A DNA stretch of 64,000 bases, taken from contig JACKBJ010000001.1 of NCBI GenBank assembly GCA_020634625.1, forward strand, positions 248,001-312,000. The letters are read 5' to 3'. Origin of the DNA: Caldilineae bacterium. GTDB lineage: Bacteria > Chloroflexota > Anaerolineae > Epilineales > Epilineaceae. The position numbers were made by a program, and so were the translations under genes. This document shows positions 1 through 7,991 of the stretch, one piece after another. Position 1 is the stretch's first letter; every line of letters starts with the position of its first letter. Under the pieces are notes generated by a model that saw only the letters and a list, made by a program, of their open reading frames with translations, was not told where the DNA came from and ran no database searches.

Positions 1-1087
1 TGACCTGCGGCCAGCGCAGCGCGACCAGCGCGGCTAGCGTGTCGGTCGCCCCTGCGACGCCGGCATGCGCGCCCTGACCGAGGTCGGTCAGATCGTCCAG
101 GTCGAGGCGGACCGCGCGCCCGGCCTCCAGATCGCCCAGCGCAGCCTGGGACGCCGGCTGCCCGTCGGCATCGAACAGGCTCAGCTGCAGCCGCTTGGCC
201 GATGCGGCGCTGGCCTGAAGCATCAGAGCCGCCGTGCCGGGACCGATGACCCGCCGCAGCGCGACCGGCGCCGTCAGCGCCTGCTTGGGCAGCTCGGGCA
301 GCATCGCCGCCGCTGCGCCGCCGCCAAGGCCGGCCGATCCGGGGTAGAGCAACGGGCCGTAGCCCGAGCCGTCCAGACCCGCTCGCGAGAAGGCCACCGA
401 GAGCAGGCGGCCCTCGGACTCGATCCATGCCGAGCCCCGCTGTCCCGGGGCGAGGCCCGGCAGGGTCTCCAGGCGCCAGAGCGTGGTCTGACCCGGCGAG
501 AGCCTGCGGCTGCAGGCCTCGCCACAGCCGCGCAGCTCCTGGCCCTGCTCGTCGAACAGGCGCAGCTGGAGCCGGGCCGGCGCGTCGCCGAGAAGGCGCG
601 CCAGGATGCGGCTCGCGTCGGCGTCGCTTCGCGGCAGGGTCCAGGCCGGCAAGAGGCTCGACGCGGAGGCCGCGGCCTCGGGCTGCGCCAGCAGCGTCGC
701 CGGGTGCCCCGAGCCGTCCCAGTCGCTCAGCGCGAGCGCCGCCACCGGTCCACCGCTGGCCTGCACCGTCGCCGATAGCGCGCAGTCCGAGGGTAGCCCG
801 GAGCTGCCACCAGGTCCGGTGTCGAAAAATCCGATGGCGCCGGGCTCGAGCACTCGGCCGTCACGCCAGGCCGGGATCCGCGGATCGCATGCGCCAACGA
901 CCGGCGAGAAGCTCACGGCGACGTCCACCGGCGCCGCGTTCGGGTTGGTCACGACCAAGAACGCTTGCGGCGCGGTCTGGTCGGGCCCGGCGCTCGGCGC
1001 GCGCAGTCCGCCCTGGCGCATCAGGGCGGCCAGGACCAGCACAGCGATCAGCGCCAACGCGGCAAGCAGCGATCTCGAGCCGGACAT
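1..1087 (-). CDS. secreted protein of unknown function, C-terminal part cut by window edge
   Basis: The reading frame stays open from the ATG at 1087 to the left edge, giving 362 visible codons. I chose 1087 over the in-frame ATG at 1093 because an AGGAGG lies six bases upstream of 1087 but directly abuts 1093. Residues 4-22 are a hydrophobic stretch (SLLAALALIAVLVLAAL) that acts as a signal peptide or anchor. The rest is Ala/Leu/Gly-rich and extracellular-looking. Two similar segments contain the pattern 'L.PG..  L.L..LP.L..G..GSA.I.S....L..VA'; it resembles the adhesion-like repeats of bacterial exoproteins in which the middle reads LPGQ and the end reads PVAAI. No catalytic motif is visible. 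It is divergent from the oxidoreductase at 1316. Function unknown; secretion is likely. Confidence 0.7.
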   Translation of the reverse strand, partial: MSGSRSLLAALALIAVLVLAALMRQGGLRAPSAGPDQTAPQAFLVVTNPNAAPVDVAVSFSPVVGACDPRIPAWRDGRVLEPGAIGFFDTGPGGSSGLPSDCALSATVQASGGPVAALALSDWDGSGHPATLLAQPEAAASASSLLPAWTLPRSDADASRILARLLGDAPARLQLRLFDEQGQELRGCGEACSRRLSPGQTTLWRLETLPGLAPGQRGSAWIESEGRLLSVAFSRAGLDGSGYGPLLYPGSAGLGGGAAAAMLPELPKQALTAPVALRRVIGPGTAALMLQASAASAKRLQLSLFDADGQPASQAALGDLEAGRAVRLDLDDLTDLGQGAHAGVAGATDTLAALVALRWPQV

Positions 1088-1315
1088 GCCCATCCTCCTA
1101 CGCCGATCGGCTTTCGCGACCGGCACGCGCATTGCGGGGCCCGAAGCCCTCGCTTGAGAACGCCAGCAGGCGCTCGCCGTTACGGCTGGCAACGCGCGCG
1201 ACCCGGAACCGAGCGCGAGCCCCTGCCAAGCCCACGTTGACCTTGGCTTGCGGCCAGCATATGCTCAGCCGTCGCCGTTCGCAAACCCGGCGACGCCTGT
1301 CCACCCGGGAGCCCC

Positions 1316-2482
1316 ATGGTCATGTCCAGCCGCCGACCGATCATCGACCAGGCCGAGGTGATCGTCATCGGCCTGGGCGGCGTCGGTGCGTTCGCCTTGC
1401 GTGCGTTGAGCCAGATCGGCGTCGATGCCCTGGGGCTCGAGCGCTTCGCGCCCGGCCATGACCGTGGATCGAGTCACGGCGGCACGCGCGTCTTTCGCCA
1501 TGCCTACTTCGAACACCCCGACTACGTGCCCCTGTTGCGCTTCTCGAGCGACGATTTCGGGCACCTGGAGGCTTCGCGTGGGACTGCCCTGCTGCAGCGC
1601 TGCGGTTGCCTCCTGCTCGGACCGCACGACGGCGCGATGATCGAAGGCGCGGCGGATGCCGCATCCCAGCATGGGCTGGCGGTGGAGCGGCTCGGCGTCG
1701 AGATGCTGCGCCGGCGCTACCCACAGTTTGCGCTGCCGCGGGGCTGGGCGGGGCTTCACGAGGCCGACGCCGGTTTCGTCAGACCCGAGGCGGCAATCCG
1801 GGCTGCGTTGGACGAAGCGGTCGACCGAGGCGCGCGACTTCGCATCGAGCAATCGGCAGCCGCCTGGCGCGAGACCGAAGGGGGGGTCGAGGTGGAAACC
1901 GCGGCCGGCCTGCTGCGCTGCGACCGGCTGGTCGTGGCGGCGGGCGCGTGGACCGGCGCGCTGCTGCCGGCGCTCCGAGCGCAGCTGCGGGTGACGCGCC
2001 AGATCCAGACTTGGGTCGAGGCGGACGATCCCGAGTCGATCGATTGTCGGGACTTGCCGGCCTGGGTGCTGGCCCGCGAAGAGGGACCGGCGCTCTACGG
2101 GATTCCGGCCGATCCGCTCGCGCCGGGGAAGCCGCGCATGAAGCTCGGCCTGCACGGTCGGGACGATCCGGTCGATCCGGATCGGGTGCCTCGATCGGTC
2201 GGTCGGGCCGAGCTGGAGGAGCTGGAGTCCCTGCGCGCCCGGTGGCTGCCCCGGCTCTCCGGTCCCATCCGCGCGGCCAAGGTCTGCCTCTACACCAGCA
2301 GCCCAGACGCCCAGCTGATCGTCGACCGCCTTCCGGGCTCGCGGCGTGTCGTTCTCGGGGCCGGCCTGTCGGGACACGGATTCAAGCTCTGCCCCGCCCT
2401 CGGCCGGATCCTGGCCGAGCTCGCGATCCGGGGCAGGAGCCCGCTGCCCGCGGACTTTCTCGGCCTGTCTCGCTTCGGCTAG
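1316..2482 (+). CDS. solA: FAD-dependent sarcosine / N-methyl-L-tryptophan oxidase family protein
   Basis: The 388-residue protein matches the length of monomeric sarcosine oxidase and N-methyltryptophan oxidase, flavoenzymes that oxidise an N-methyl amino acid to formaldehyde, the amino acid and H2O2. Visible marks are the dinucleotide fold GLGGVGA at residues 19-25, the family block GSSHGGTRVFRHAY at 51-64 and the C-terminal SGHGFK. Cys324 in KVCLYT sits where this family attaches FAD covalently. An in-frame ATG two codons later (1322) is an equally possible start; no strong ribosome-binding site separates them. The gene stands alone, followed by a GC hairpin. The substrate cannot be told from sequence: sarcosine, N-methyltryptophan or another secondary amine are all possible, so the symbol is provisional. 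Confidence 0.82.
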   Translation: MVMSSRRPIIDQAEVIVIGLGGVGAFALRALSQIGVDALGLERFAPGHDRGSSHGGTRVFRHAYFEHPDYVPLLRFSSDDFGHLEASRGTALLQRCGCLLLGPHDGAMIEGAADAASQHGLAVERLGVEMLRRRYPQFALPRGWAGLHEADAGFVRPEAAIRAALDEAVDRGARLRIEQSAAAWRETEGGVEVETAAGLLRCDRLVVAAGAWTGALLPALRAQLRVTRQIQTWVEADDPESIDCRDLPAWVLAREEGPALYGIPADPLAPGKPRMKLGLHGRDDPVDPDRVPRSVGRAELEELESLRARWLPRLSGPIRAAKVCLYTSSPDAQLIVDRLPGSRRVVLGAGLSGHGFKLCPALGRILAELAIRGRSPLPADFLGLSRFG

Positions 2483-2483
2483 C

Positions 2484-2504
2484 CGCGGGCAGGCGAGGCC
2501 CGCG
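2484..2504 (+). terminator. GC hairpin after the oxidoreductase gene
   Basis: CGCGGGC and GCCCGCG form a 7-bp stem around a 7-base loop starting right after the stop codon at 2482. There is no T-tract, so this is a weak terminator candidate. Confidence 0.3.
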
Positions 2505-2550
2505 CGCCCGGTAGGCGGGCGGGGCCGCGAGACTCCGTCGATGGGCAGTC

Positions 2551-2556
2551 TATAAT
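2551..2556 (+). promoter_or_regulatory. -10 element upstream of the GT2 gene
   Basis: A perfect TATAAT lies 70 bases before the glycosyltransferase start at 2626, in otherwise very GC-rich DNA. No good -35 hexamer is visible 16-18 bases upstream, so the call rests on the -10 box alone. Confidence 0.4.
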
Positions 2557-2625
2557 GGGTCGGTCGTCGGCAAGCGCGGCGCCGATACCGGTCGCCATCC
2601 CGCACCAACCCAACTCGAGCGTGTC

Positions 2626-3672
2626 ATGTCAGCCAACCCGCAGCTGTCGGTCGTCGTGCCGATGTACAACGAGTCGGAGAACGTCGAGACCTTCTACGCA
2701 CGCACGCGCGCCGTGCTCGACGCGCTCGGTCTGAGCTGGGAGATCGTTTGCGTCGACGACGGGAGCCGCGACGACACCTTGACCCGGCTGATCGCGCTGC
2801 AGCGGGCCGATCCGCGCATCAAGGTGCTCGAGCTCTCGCGCAACTTCGGCAAGGAGATCGCGCTGACGGCCGGCATCGACGCGGCGATCGGCGACGCCGT
2901 CGTCCCGATCGACGCCGACCTTCAGGATCCTCCGGAGCTGATCGGCGAGATGGTGGCGCGCTGGCGCGAGGGCTACGACATCGTCTACGCCACCCGCATC
3001 GAGCGTGAAGGCGAGTCCTGGCTGAAGCGCACCACCGCCACGGGCTTCTATCAGCTGATGACGCGGCTGGCCGACGTGGACATGCCGGCCAACACCGGCG
3101 ACTTCCGGCTCATGTCGCGCCAGACCGTCGACGCGCTCAAGTTGCTTCGCGAGCGCAACCGCTTCATGAAGGGCATCTTCGCCTGGGTCGGCTACCGCCA
3201 GTACCGGCTGGAGTATCGCCGGGAGCCTCGCCATGCCGGCAGCAGCAAGTGGAGCTGGTGGCGGTTGCTGCGCCTCGCGATCGAAGGCTTCACCTCGTTC
3301 AGCACCGCGCCGCTGCAGCTGGCGACCTGGCTGGGTCTGGCGGTCAGCGCCATGGCCTTTGCGTATGCCGTGCACCGCATCGTCTACACCCTGGTCACCG
3401 GCATCGACGTGCCCGGCTACGCTTCGCTCCTGGTCACGATCCTGTTTCTGGGCGGTGTCCAGCTGATCACGCTGGGCATCATCGGCGAGTACGTCGGGCG
3501 CATCTACCAAGAGGTCAAGCAGCGGCCGCTGTACCTCGTGCGCGCCGTGCACGAGGGAGCGACCCGACCGACGGACGGCGCCGCGGAGCCCGCCTCGGAT
3601 AGCGCACGGGCATCGGAGCCCCGCCCCGCGAGCGCCGACACCGCGGCGACGCGCCGCTCCGCCCTGGATTGA
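2626..3672 (+). CDS. family 2 glycosyltransferase, polyprenyl-phosphate sugar transferase type (DPM1/GtrB-like)
   Basis: This 348-residue protein belongs to the GT2 enzymes that move a sugar from a nucleotide donor to a polyprenyl phosphate at the membrane. The N-terminal GT-A domain opens with LSVVVPMYNESENV (residues 7-20), has VDDGS at 43-47 and the metal-binding DADLQDPPE beginning at residue 97. Two hydrophobic segments follow at about 225-290 (around WLGLAVSAMAFAYAV and LLVTILFLGGVQLITLGII), as in GtrB and ArnC. The C-terminal tail of about 45 residues is Ala/Ser/Pro-rich and probably cytoplasmic and disordered. It precedes rlmH by four bases. The product lipid-linked sugar would feed envelope glycans or protein glycosylation; donor and acceptor are not determined. 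Confidence 0.85.
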   Translation: MSANPQLSVVVPMYNESENVETFYARTRAVLDALGLSWEIVCVDDGSRDDTLTRLIALQRADPRIKVLELSRNFGKEIALTAGIDAAIGDAVVPIDADLQDPPELIGEMVARWREGYDIVYATRIEREGESWLKRTTATGFYQLMTRLADVDMPANTGDFRLMSRQTVDALKLLRERNRFMKGIFAWVGYRQYRLEYRREPRHAGSSKWSWWRLLRLAIEGFTSFSTAPLQLATWLGLAVSAMAFAYAVHRIVYTLVTGIDVPGYASLLVTILFLGGVQLITLGIIGEYVGRIYQEVKQRPLYLVRAVHEGATRPTDGAAEPASDSARASEPRPASADTAATRRSALD

Positions 3673-3676
3673 GGCG

Positions 3677-4144
3677 ATGCGGATCCACCTGCTGGCGATC
3701 GGAACGGGCATGCCGGCATGGCTGCGCGAAGGCTACGCGGACTATGCCGGACGGCTGCGCGCCGGCGCTCGGCTCGAGCTGATCGAGATCCCCGCCGAAC
3801 GCCGCGCCAAGGGGGCGGACCTGTCCCGGATCCGCGAGATCGAAGGACAGCGCCTGCTGCAGGCCGTGCCCGCCGGCAGCCGCATCGTTGCCTTGGACGC
3901 CGCCGGGCGACAGTGGAGCACGGAAGCGCTGGCAGAGGCGATGGCCGGTTGGCTGCAGGACGGCCGCGACCTGGCGCTCCTGATCGGCGGACCCGAAGGC
4001 CTGTCGACGGCCTGCCTCGCGGCGGCCGAATGGCGCTGGTCCCTATCGAAGCTGACCTTCCCTCACCCGCTGGTGCGGCTCCTGGTCGCCGAGCAGCTGT
4101 ACCGCGGCTGGTCCATTCTGCAGGCCCATCCCTATCATCGCTAG
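3677..4144 (+). CDS. rlmH: 23S rRNA (pseudouridine1915-N3)-methyltransferase RlmH
   Basis: The 155-residue length is exactly that of RlmH, the SPOUT-class enzyme that methylates pseudouridine 1915 in helix 69 of 23S rRNA using S-adenosylmethionine. The SAM-binding knot motif LLIGGPEGL lies at about residues 101-109, and the C-terminal LTFPHPLVRLLVAEQLYRGW followed by HPYHR is the family signature that reaches the rRNA. The gene begins four bases after the glycosyltransferase stop, so the two are probably cotranscribed, although they have no functional link. Confidence 0.93.
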   Translation: MRIHLLAIGTGMPAWLREGYADYAGRLRAGARLELIEIPAERRAKGADLSRIREIEGQRLLQAVPAGSRIVALDAAGRQWSTEALAEAMAGWLQDGRDLALLIGGPEGLSTACLAAAEWRWSLSKLTFPHPLVRLLVAEQLYRGWSILQAHPYHR

Positions 4145-4192
4145 GCGCCGAGCCCGTTTGCAGGCCGACTGAAGGGCGGGCTGGGATACCGG

Positions 4193-4230
4193 CACGGCGT
4201 GCCCCGAGCCGGGGCTCGGGGCACGCCGTG
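4193..4230. terminator. bidirectional terminator-like palindrome between rlmH and the beta-helix gene
   Basis: A perfect inverted repeat with 18-bp arms (4193-4210 and 4213-4230) and only two central bases lies between two convergent genes. It would serve transcripts from both sides. It lacks a T-tract, so it may work by structure alone or with Rho, which is encoded in this window. Confidence 0.55.
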
Positions 4231-4279
4231 TGCGCGTCTCCGTGTTGGCGCGTCAAGGCCTCGCGACGCCGCCTCTGGG

Positions 4280-7200
4280 CTATTCGCCCCGCCGCAGCAT
4301 GGGCAGGTAGACCGTCGGCTGCGACTCCCGAATGCGCAGCTCGAAGGCGCCGATGTCGCAGCGAGGCGTGCCGTCGCCATCGCCGTCGACGCTGCGGGCG
4401 ATGCCCCGCTGGTCGGTCTCGAGGACCGCGGCGCCGTCGGCGCCGCGACAGCCGCTCGGGTCGCCCGCATCGACGGCCGGGCTGCCGGTCAGCAGGGCCA
4501 TGGTCCGGCTGGCGCCGCCGTTGGCCTGCAGCTCGGACAGGCCCGGGTCCTGATCGGGCCGATCGCCGGAGGAGCGCAGCCCACAGCTGTTGTCGCCATC
4601 GAGGTTGTAGCCGGCCGACGTGATCTGCCCCAGGCAGTCCGCGCCGTTCGCGTTGAGGGCCACGATGCTGTCGCGCAGCTCCACGCGTCCGGCCGCGCCG
4701 ACGCGCTGGATGCCGGCGGCGCCGCCGGTCTCGCCCTCGTTGGCGACGACCCGGTTGTGCGCCAAGGTCACGCTGGCCAGCGCCACGTCGCCCCCGCCGC
4801 TGTAGATGGCGCCCCCGAACAGCGCCTGGTTGTCGGTCAGCGTGCTGTTCTCGAGGCGCAGCGTGCCGCTGATCGCCAGCGCGCCGCCCTGCAGCGCGCT
4901 GTTCGAGGCCAGGAGGCTGCGCTCGATCGAGGCGGACCCGCCGACGGCCACCGACAGCGCGCCGCCCTGGCTGTCGCCCCCCTCGACCTGGTTGCGCTCC
5001 AGCGTGACCTCGGAGAGCGTGGCGACGTTCTCGACCCGCAGGCCGCCGCCATGACGACCAGCGGCATTGCCGGCCAGGGTGACCCGCTCGAAGCGGACGC
5101 TGCCGTTGTCGCCGGTGTGCGCGGCGCCGCCATCGCGAACCGCCGAGTTCGGCCCGACCCGACCGCCGACGACCGTGACGCTCGCGCCGTCGGCGTGGAT
5201 GGCGCCGCCGTCCAGGGTCGCCGTGTTCTGCTGGACGGTGCAATCGGTGAGCGTCGCCTGCCCGCTCCGGCCATACACCGCGCCGCCGAAATTGGCGCTG
5301 TTGAGCGCCAGCTCGACGCCACGAACCTGCAGATCGGCGCCATCGCGGTAGAAGTACAGCGCACCGCCGAAGTTGCCCCGATTCTCCCGCAACCGACCGC
5401 CCTGGATCGTGACCCGCGCGCCGTTCGAGATCAAGCCGCCGCCGGTGCCATAGTCGCCTTCGGCGATGTTCTCGATGATCGCGACGTCGGTCAGGCTGCC
5501 GGTACCCGGCACCGTGTCGCTGGAGCCGACATAGACCCCGCCGGCGACATCGGCGCGATTGCCCTGAACGGTGCCGCCCTGCATCGTCAACGACCCGCCC
5601 AGCAGGAAGACGCCCGCCCCGTACTCGGCGCGGTTGCCGACGAAGCTGCTGTTGCTCAGGTTGACCGCCGCGCCGCGCGCCGAGATGCCGCCGCCGTAGC
5701 GCCCGCCGTTACCCGTGATCACGCTGTCCTCGACCGTCAAGGAGCCGGCCGCGTAGATGCCGCCGCCGTCCACGGCGCTGGTGTTGGCGCTGAGGCGGCT
5801 GCGCCGCACGACGGCGATGCCGCCTTCGTCCACCAGGATGCCGCCCCCGCGCGTCAAGCTCACGTTGGAGTCGATGTCGCAGTCCTCGACCGTCAGACGG
5901 GCGGCCGTGTAGACGCCGCCGGCACGGGGATCGGAGTTGAAGCTGATGCGCGAGGAACGCAGCGTGAGGTCGGCATCGGGCGCATAGACGCCCGCACCGC
6001 GCGTCAAGCTGAGCCCGCGGACGGTCACCGCGACCGCTCCGCGGATCGTGAGCACGGGCCCCTTGCGGTTGCCGTCGATGACGCTGAAGGGTGCACCCGC
6101 GCCCGCCAGCGTCAAGGCCTTGCCGTCGATCACCACGTTCTCGACGTAGGTGCCGGCCTGGATCGCGATGGTGGCCCCGGAGCGCGCCGCGTCGACGGCG
6201 GCTTGGATCCGGCTGTGGTCGCATCCGTTTTCGCAGACCGTCAGCTCCCCCGCCACCGGATCCGGTCGCTGTGCCGTCGGCGTGGCCGATACCCGTTCGT
6301 CGAAGTACTCGAAGGATCCGATGTCGCAGATCGATCGCCCATCGCCCTTGCCGTCGACCGGACGCGGCTGACCGCGCTGGTCGGTGGTCAACAGCGTATC
6401 GTCCGGCGCGGTGCAGCCTTCCGGATCGCCCGCGTCGATCGCCGGGCTCGCGGCGGTCAAGGCGATGGTCCGCGTCAACCCGCCGTATTCGCCCATCGGG
6501 AGGGTGCGCGGGTTGGTGTTCGTCATGTCGCCGACCTCGTCGAAGCTGCAGGTGTTGCCGCTATCGAGGTTGTGTCCGGCCGAGGTGACGGTGCCGAAGC
6601 AGCTGGAAGGCGCGTTGTTGCCCACCAGCGAGTTGCGCAGCTGGATCACGTCGTTGGAGAAGATCGCGCCGAAGCCGCCCGAGTTGTCGGCGACGGTGAC
6701 GTTGGTCATGAGCCCCGAGCCGGCGTTGATGTACATGCCGCTGCCGCCGAAGTCGGCCACGTTGCCCGACATCGTGCTGTTGGACAGAATCGTCGTGTCG
6801 ACGTACTGGTAGATCGCGCCGCCGTTCTCGCCCGACCGATTGCCGCTGAGCGTGCTGCGGCCGATGTTGACGAAGCCGGTGTTGTAGATGCCGCCGCCGC
6901 GCGGCGTGGGCCCGCCCTCCACCACGTTGTCGGAGAGATCGACGGTGTCGACGCCGAGCCGGGCGGTGTAGCCATTGAAGATGCCCGCCCCGAACTGTCG
7001 GGCGCGATTGCCGGTGATCGCTCCGCGTGCGATGGTCATGCCGCCGTAGCTGTTGAGGACGCCGCCACCGAGCTCGGCCTCGTTGTCGCGGACCACGACG
7101 TCGGTCAAGGTCATCGTGCCGCCGTAGTTGAAGATCCCGCCGCCGTAACCGGTATCGGGGTTGCCAGTGGCGTTGCCTTCGACGACGCAGTTGGTCACGA

Positions 7201-7678
7201 AGGCCGAACCTTCGTTGTAGATGCCAGCCCCCGAGTCGGCCCGGCCCCCGGTGATGGTGAAGCCGGCGATCGTGACGCCCACGCCCCGCTTGATGTGGAG
7301 CACCGGTCCGGCGCCGCCGCCGTCGATCAGGGTCACCGAGGGGTCCACCCCACGCAGCTCGATCGAGGTGTTGACGACCAGCTGCTCGGTGTAGGTGCCG
7401 CTGCCGACGAAGATGGCATCACCGGTCTGCGCCCGATCGAGCGCCGCCTGAATCGTGGCGTGATCGCAGCCGGCCGGGCAGACGGTGATGGCCGCGTCCG
7501 GAGCATCCTGCCGGCTCGGCCGAGCCGAGCGCTGCGCCAGGCTGGGCGGACCGACCTGGGTGGCCGGTACGGGCGACGCAGCTGCTGGCGACGCGGTGCC
7601 GAGCCAGACCGGAAGGAGCGTGACGAAGAGCGAGAGGATCGGCGCCGCGAAGCGGCGGCGCAGCATGGCGTGGCGCAT
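4280..7678 (-). CDS. secreted tandem parallel beta-helix (Pmp-like) protein ending in a YLP motif
   Basis: I start the protein at the ATG at 7678, nine bases after GAGGAGG; this gives 1132 residues with a classical signal peptide (RRRFAAPILSLFVTLLPVWL). Two homologous halves follow. Each opens with a C-x3-CDH.-IQAA segment (TVCPAGCDHATIQAAL and TVCENGCDHSRIQAAV) and then runs through many imperfect beta-helix turns of the kind 'GGGI.n.g....v..s...N'. Each half closes with a SPAIDAGDP / SPAVDAGDP block and CDIGSFEY / CDIGAFEL, the choice-of-anchor-Q-like ending. The C-terminus reads TVYLPMLRRGE. Such right-handed helices bind or cleave polysaccharide or act as surface stalks; no catalytic residues can be named. 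It is divergent from the VWA gene at 7992. Confidence 0.82.
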   Translation of the reverse strand: MRHAMLRRRFAAPILSLFVTLLPVWLGTASPAAASPVPATQVGPPSLAQRSARPSRQDAPDAAITVCPAGCDHATIQAALDRAQTGDAIFVGSGTYTEQLVVNTSIELRGVDPSVTLIDGGGAGPVLHIKRGVGVTIAGFTITGGRADSGAGIYNEGSAFVTNCVVEGNATGNPDTGYGGGIFNYGGTMTLTDVVVRDNEAELGGGVLNSYGGMTIARGAITGNRARQFGAGIFNGYTARLGVDTVDLSDNVVEGGPTPRGGGIYNTGFVNIGRSTLSGNRSGENGGAIYQYVDTTILSNSTMSGNVADFGGSGMYINAGSGLMTNVTVADNSGGFGAIFSNDVIQLRNSLVGNNAPSSCFGTVTSAGHNLDSGNTCSFDEVGDMTNTNPRTLPMGEYGGLTRTIALTAASPAIDAGDPEGCTAPDDTLLTTDQRGQPRPVDGKGDGRSICDIGSFEYFDERVSATPTAQRPDPVAGELTVCENGCDHSRIQAAVDAARSGATIAIQAGTYVENVVIDGKALTLAGAGAPFSVIDGNRKGPVLTIRGAVAVTVRGLSLTRGAGVYAPDADLTLRSSRISFNSDPRAGGVYTAARLTVEDCDIDSNVSLTRGGGILVDEGGIAVVRRSRLSANTSAVDGGGIYAAGSLTVEDSVITGNGGRYGGGISARGAAVNLSNSSFVGNRAEYGAGVFLLGGSLTMQGGTVQGNRADVAGGVYVGSSDTVPGTGSLTDVAIIENIAEGDYGTGGGLISNGARVTIQGGRLRENRGNFGGALYFYRDGADLQVRGVELALNSANFGGAVYGRSGQATLTDCTVQQNTATLDGGAIHADGASVTVVGGRVGPNSAVRDGGAAHTGDNGSVRFERVTLAGNAAGRHGGGLRVENVATLSEVTLERNQVEGGDSQGGALSVAVGGSASIERSLLASNSALQGGALAISGTLRLENSTLTDNQALFGGAIYSGGGDVALASVTLAHNRVVANEGETGGAAGIQRVGAAGRVELRDSIVALNANGADCLGQITSAGYNLDGDNSCGLRSSGDRPDQDPGLSELQANGGASRTMALLTGSPAVDAGDPSGCRGADGAAVLETDQRGIARSVDGDGDGTPRCDIGAFELRIRESQPTVYLPMLRRGE

Positions 7679-7991
7679 CGGATACGGCCTCCTCGAGCGA
7701 TACGAAGCGGGCGAGTCGGAAGGTCGGGAGCTGCGGCTGGAGCGGGCAGGACGATACGATTCGCACCCGGCGAATGCAAGTGTCGCGGCTCCCGGACGGA
7801 CCGGACTGACGAATCCCTGACACATCGCTGACGAAGGGTCAATTGGGGAAATCGGGTGGGCCAATTTTGCGCAAACCCGGTGTTATGATGGTCGATGTCG
7901 GAAGCGCGTGCGGCGCCAACCGCCGAATGGGGTTGAACTCCGAACCGCGATCCGCCGGACTGAACTCAACGTTACGGAGGGGATTCCAACC
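7679..7991. other. divergent intergenic region between two exoprotein genes
   Basis: These 313 bases separate two divergent secreted-protein genes. They contain the leftward promoter listed at 7751-7779, a locally AT-richer stretch around 7840-7890, and the rightward ribosome-binding site ACGGAGGGG at about 7974-7982. Leftward frames upstream of 7678 encode an unlikely Arg/Ser-rich extension. No small gene was seen. Confidence 0.5.
7751..7779 (-). promoter_or_regulatory. sigma-70-like promoter for the beta-helix gene
   Basis: Read leftward, TTGCAT (7779-7774) and TATCGT (7756-7751) are separated by exactly 17 bases. Transcription would begin near 7744, giving a leader of about 66 bases before the ATG at 7678. 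Confidence 0.45.

Noticed and set aside
4199..7831. Very long rightward open frame (about 1210 codons) opposite the beta-helix gene
   Set aside because: It is the mirror of a GC-rich repeat-bearing gene. The translation is Ala/Arg/Val/Asp-rich with no motif, and the leftward frame has signal peptide, repeats and a YLP end.
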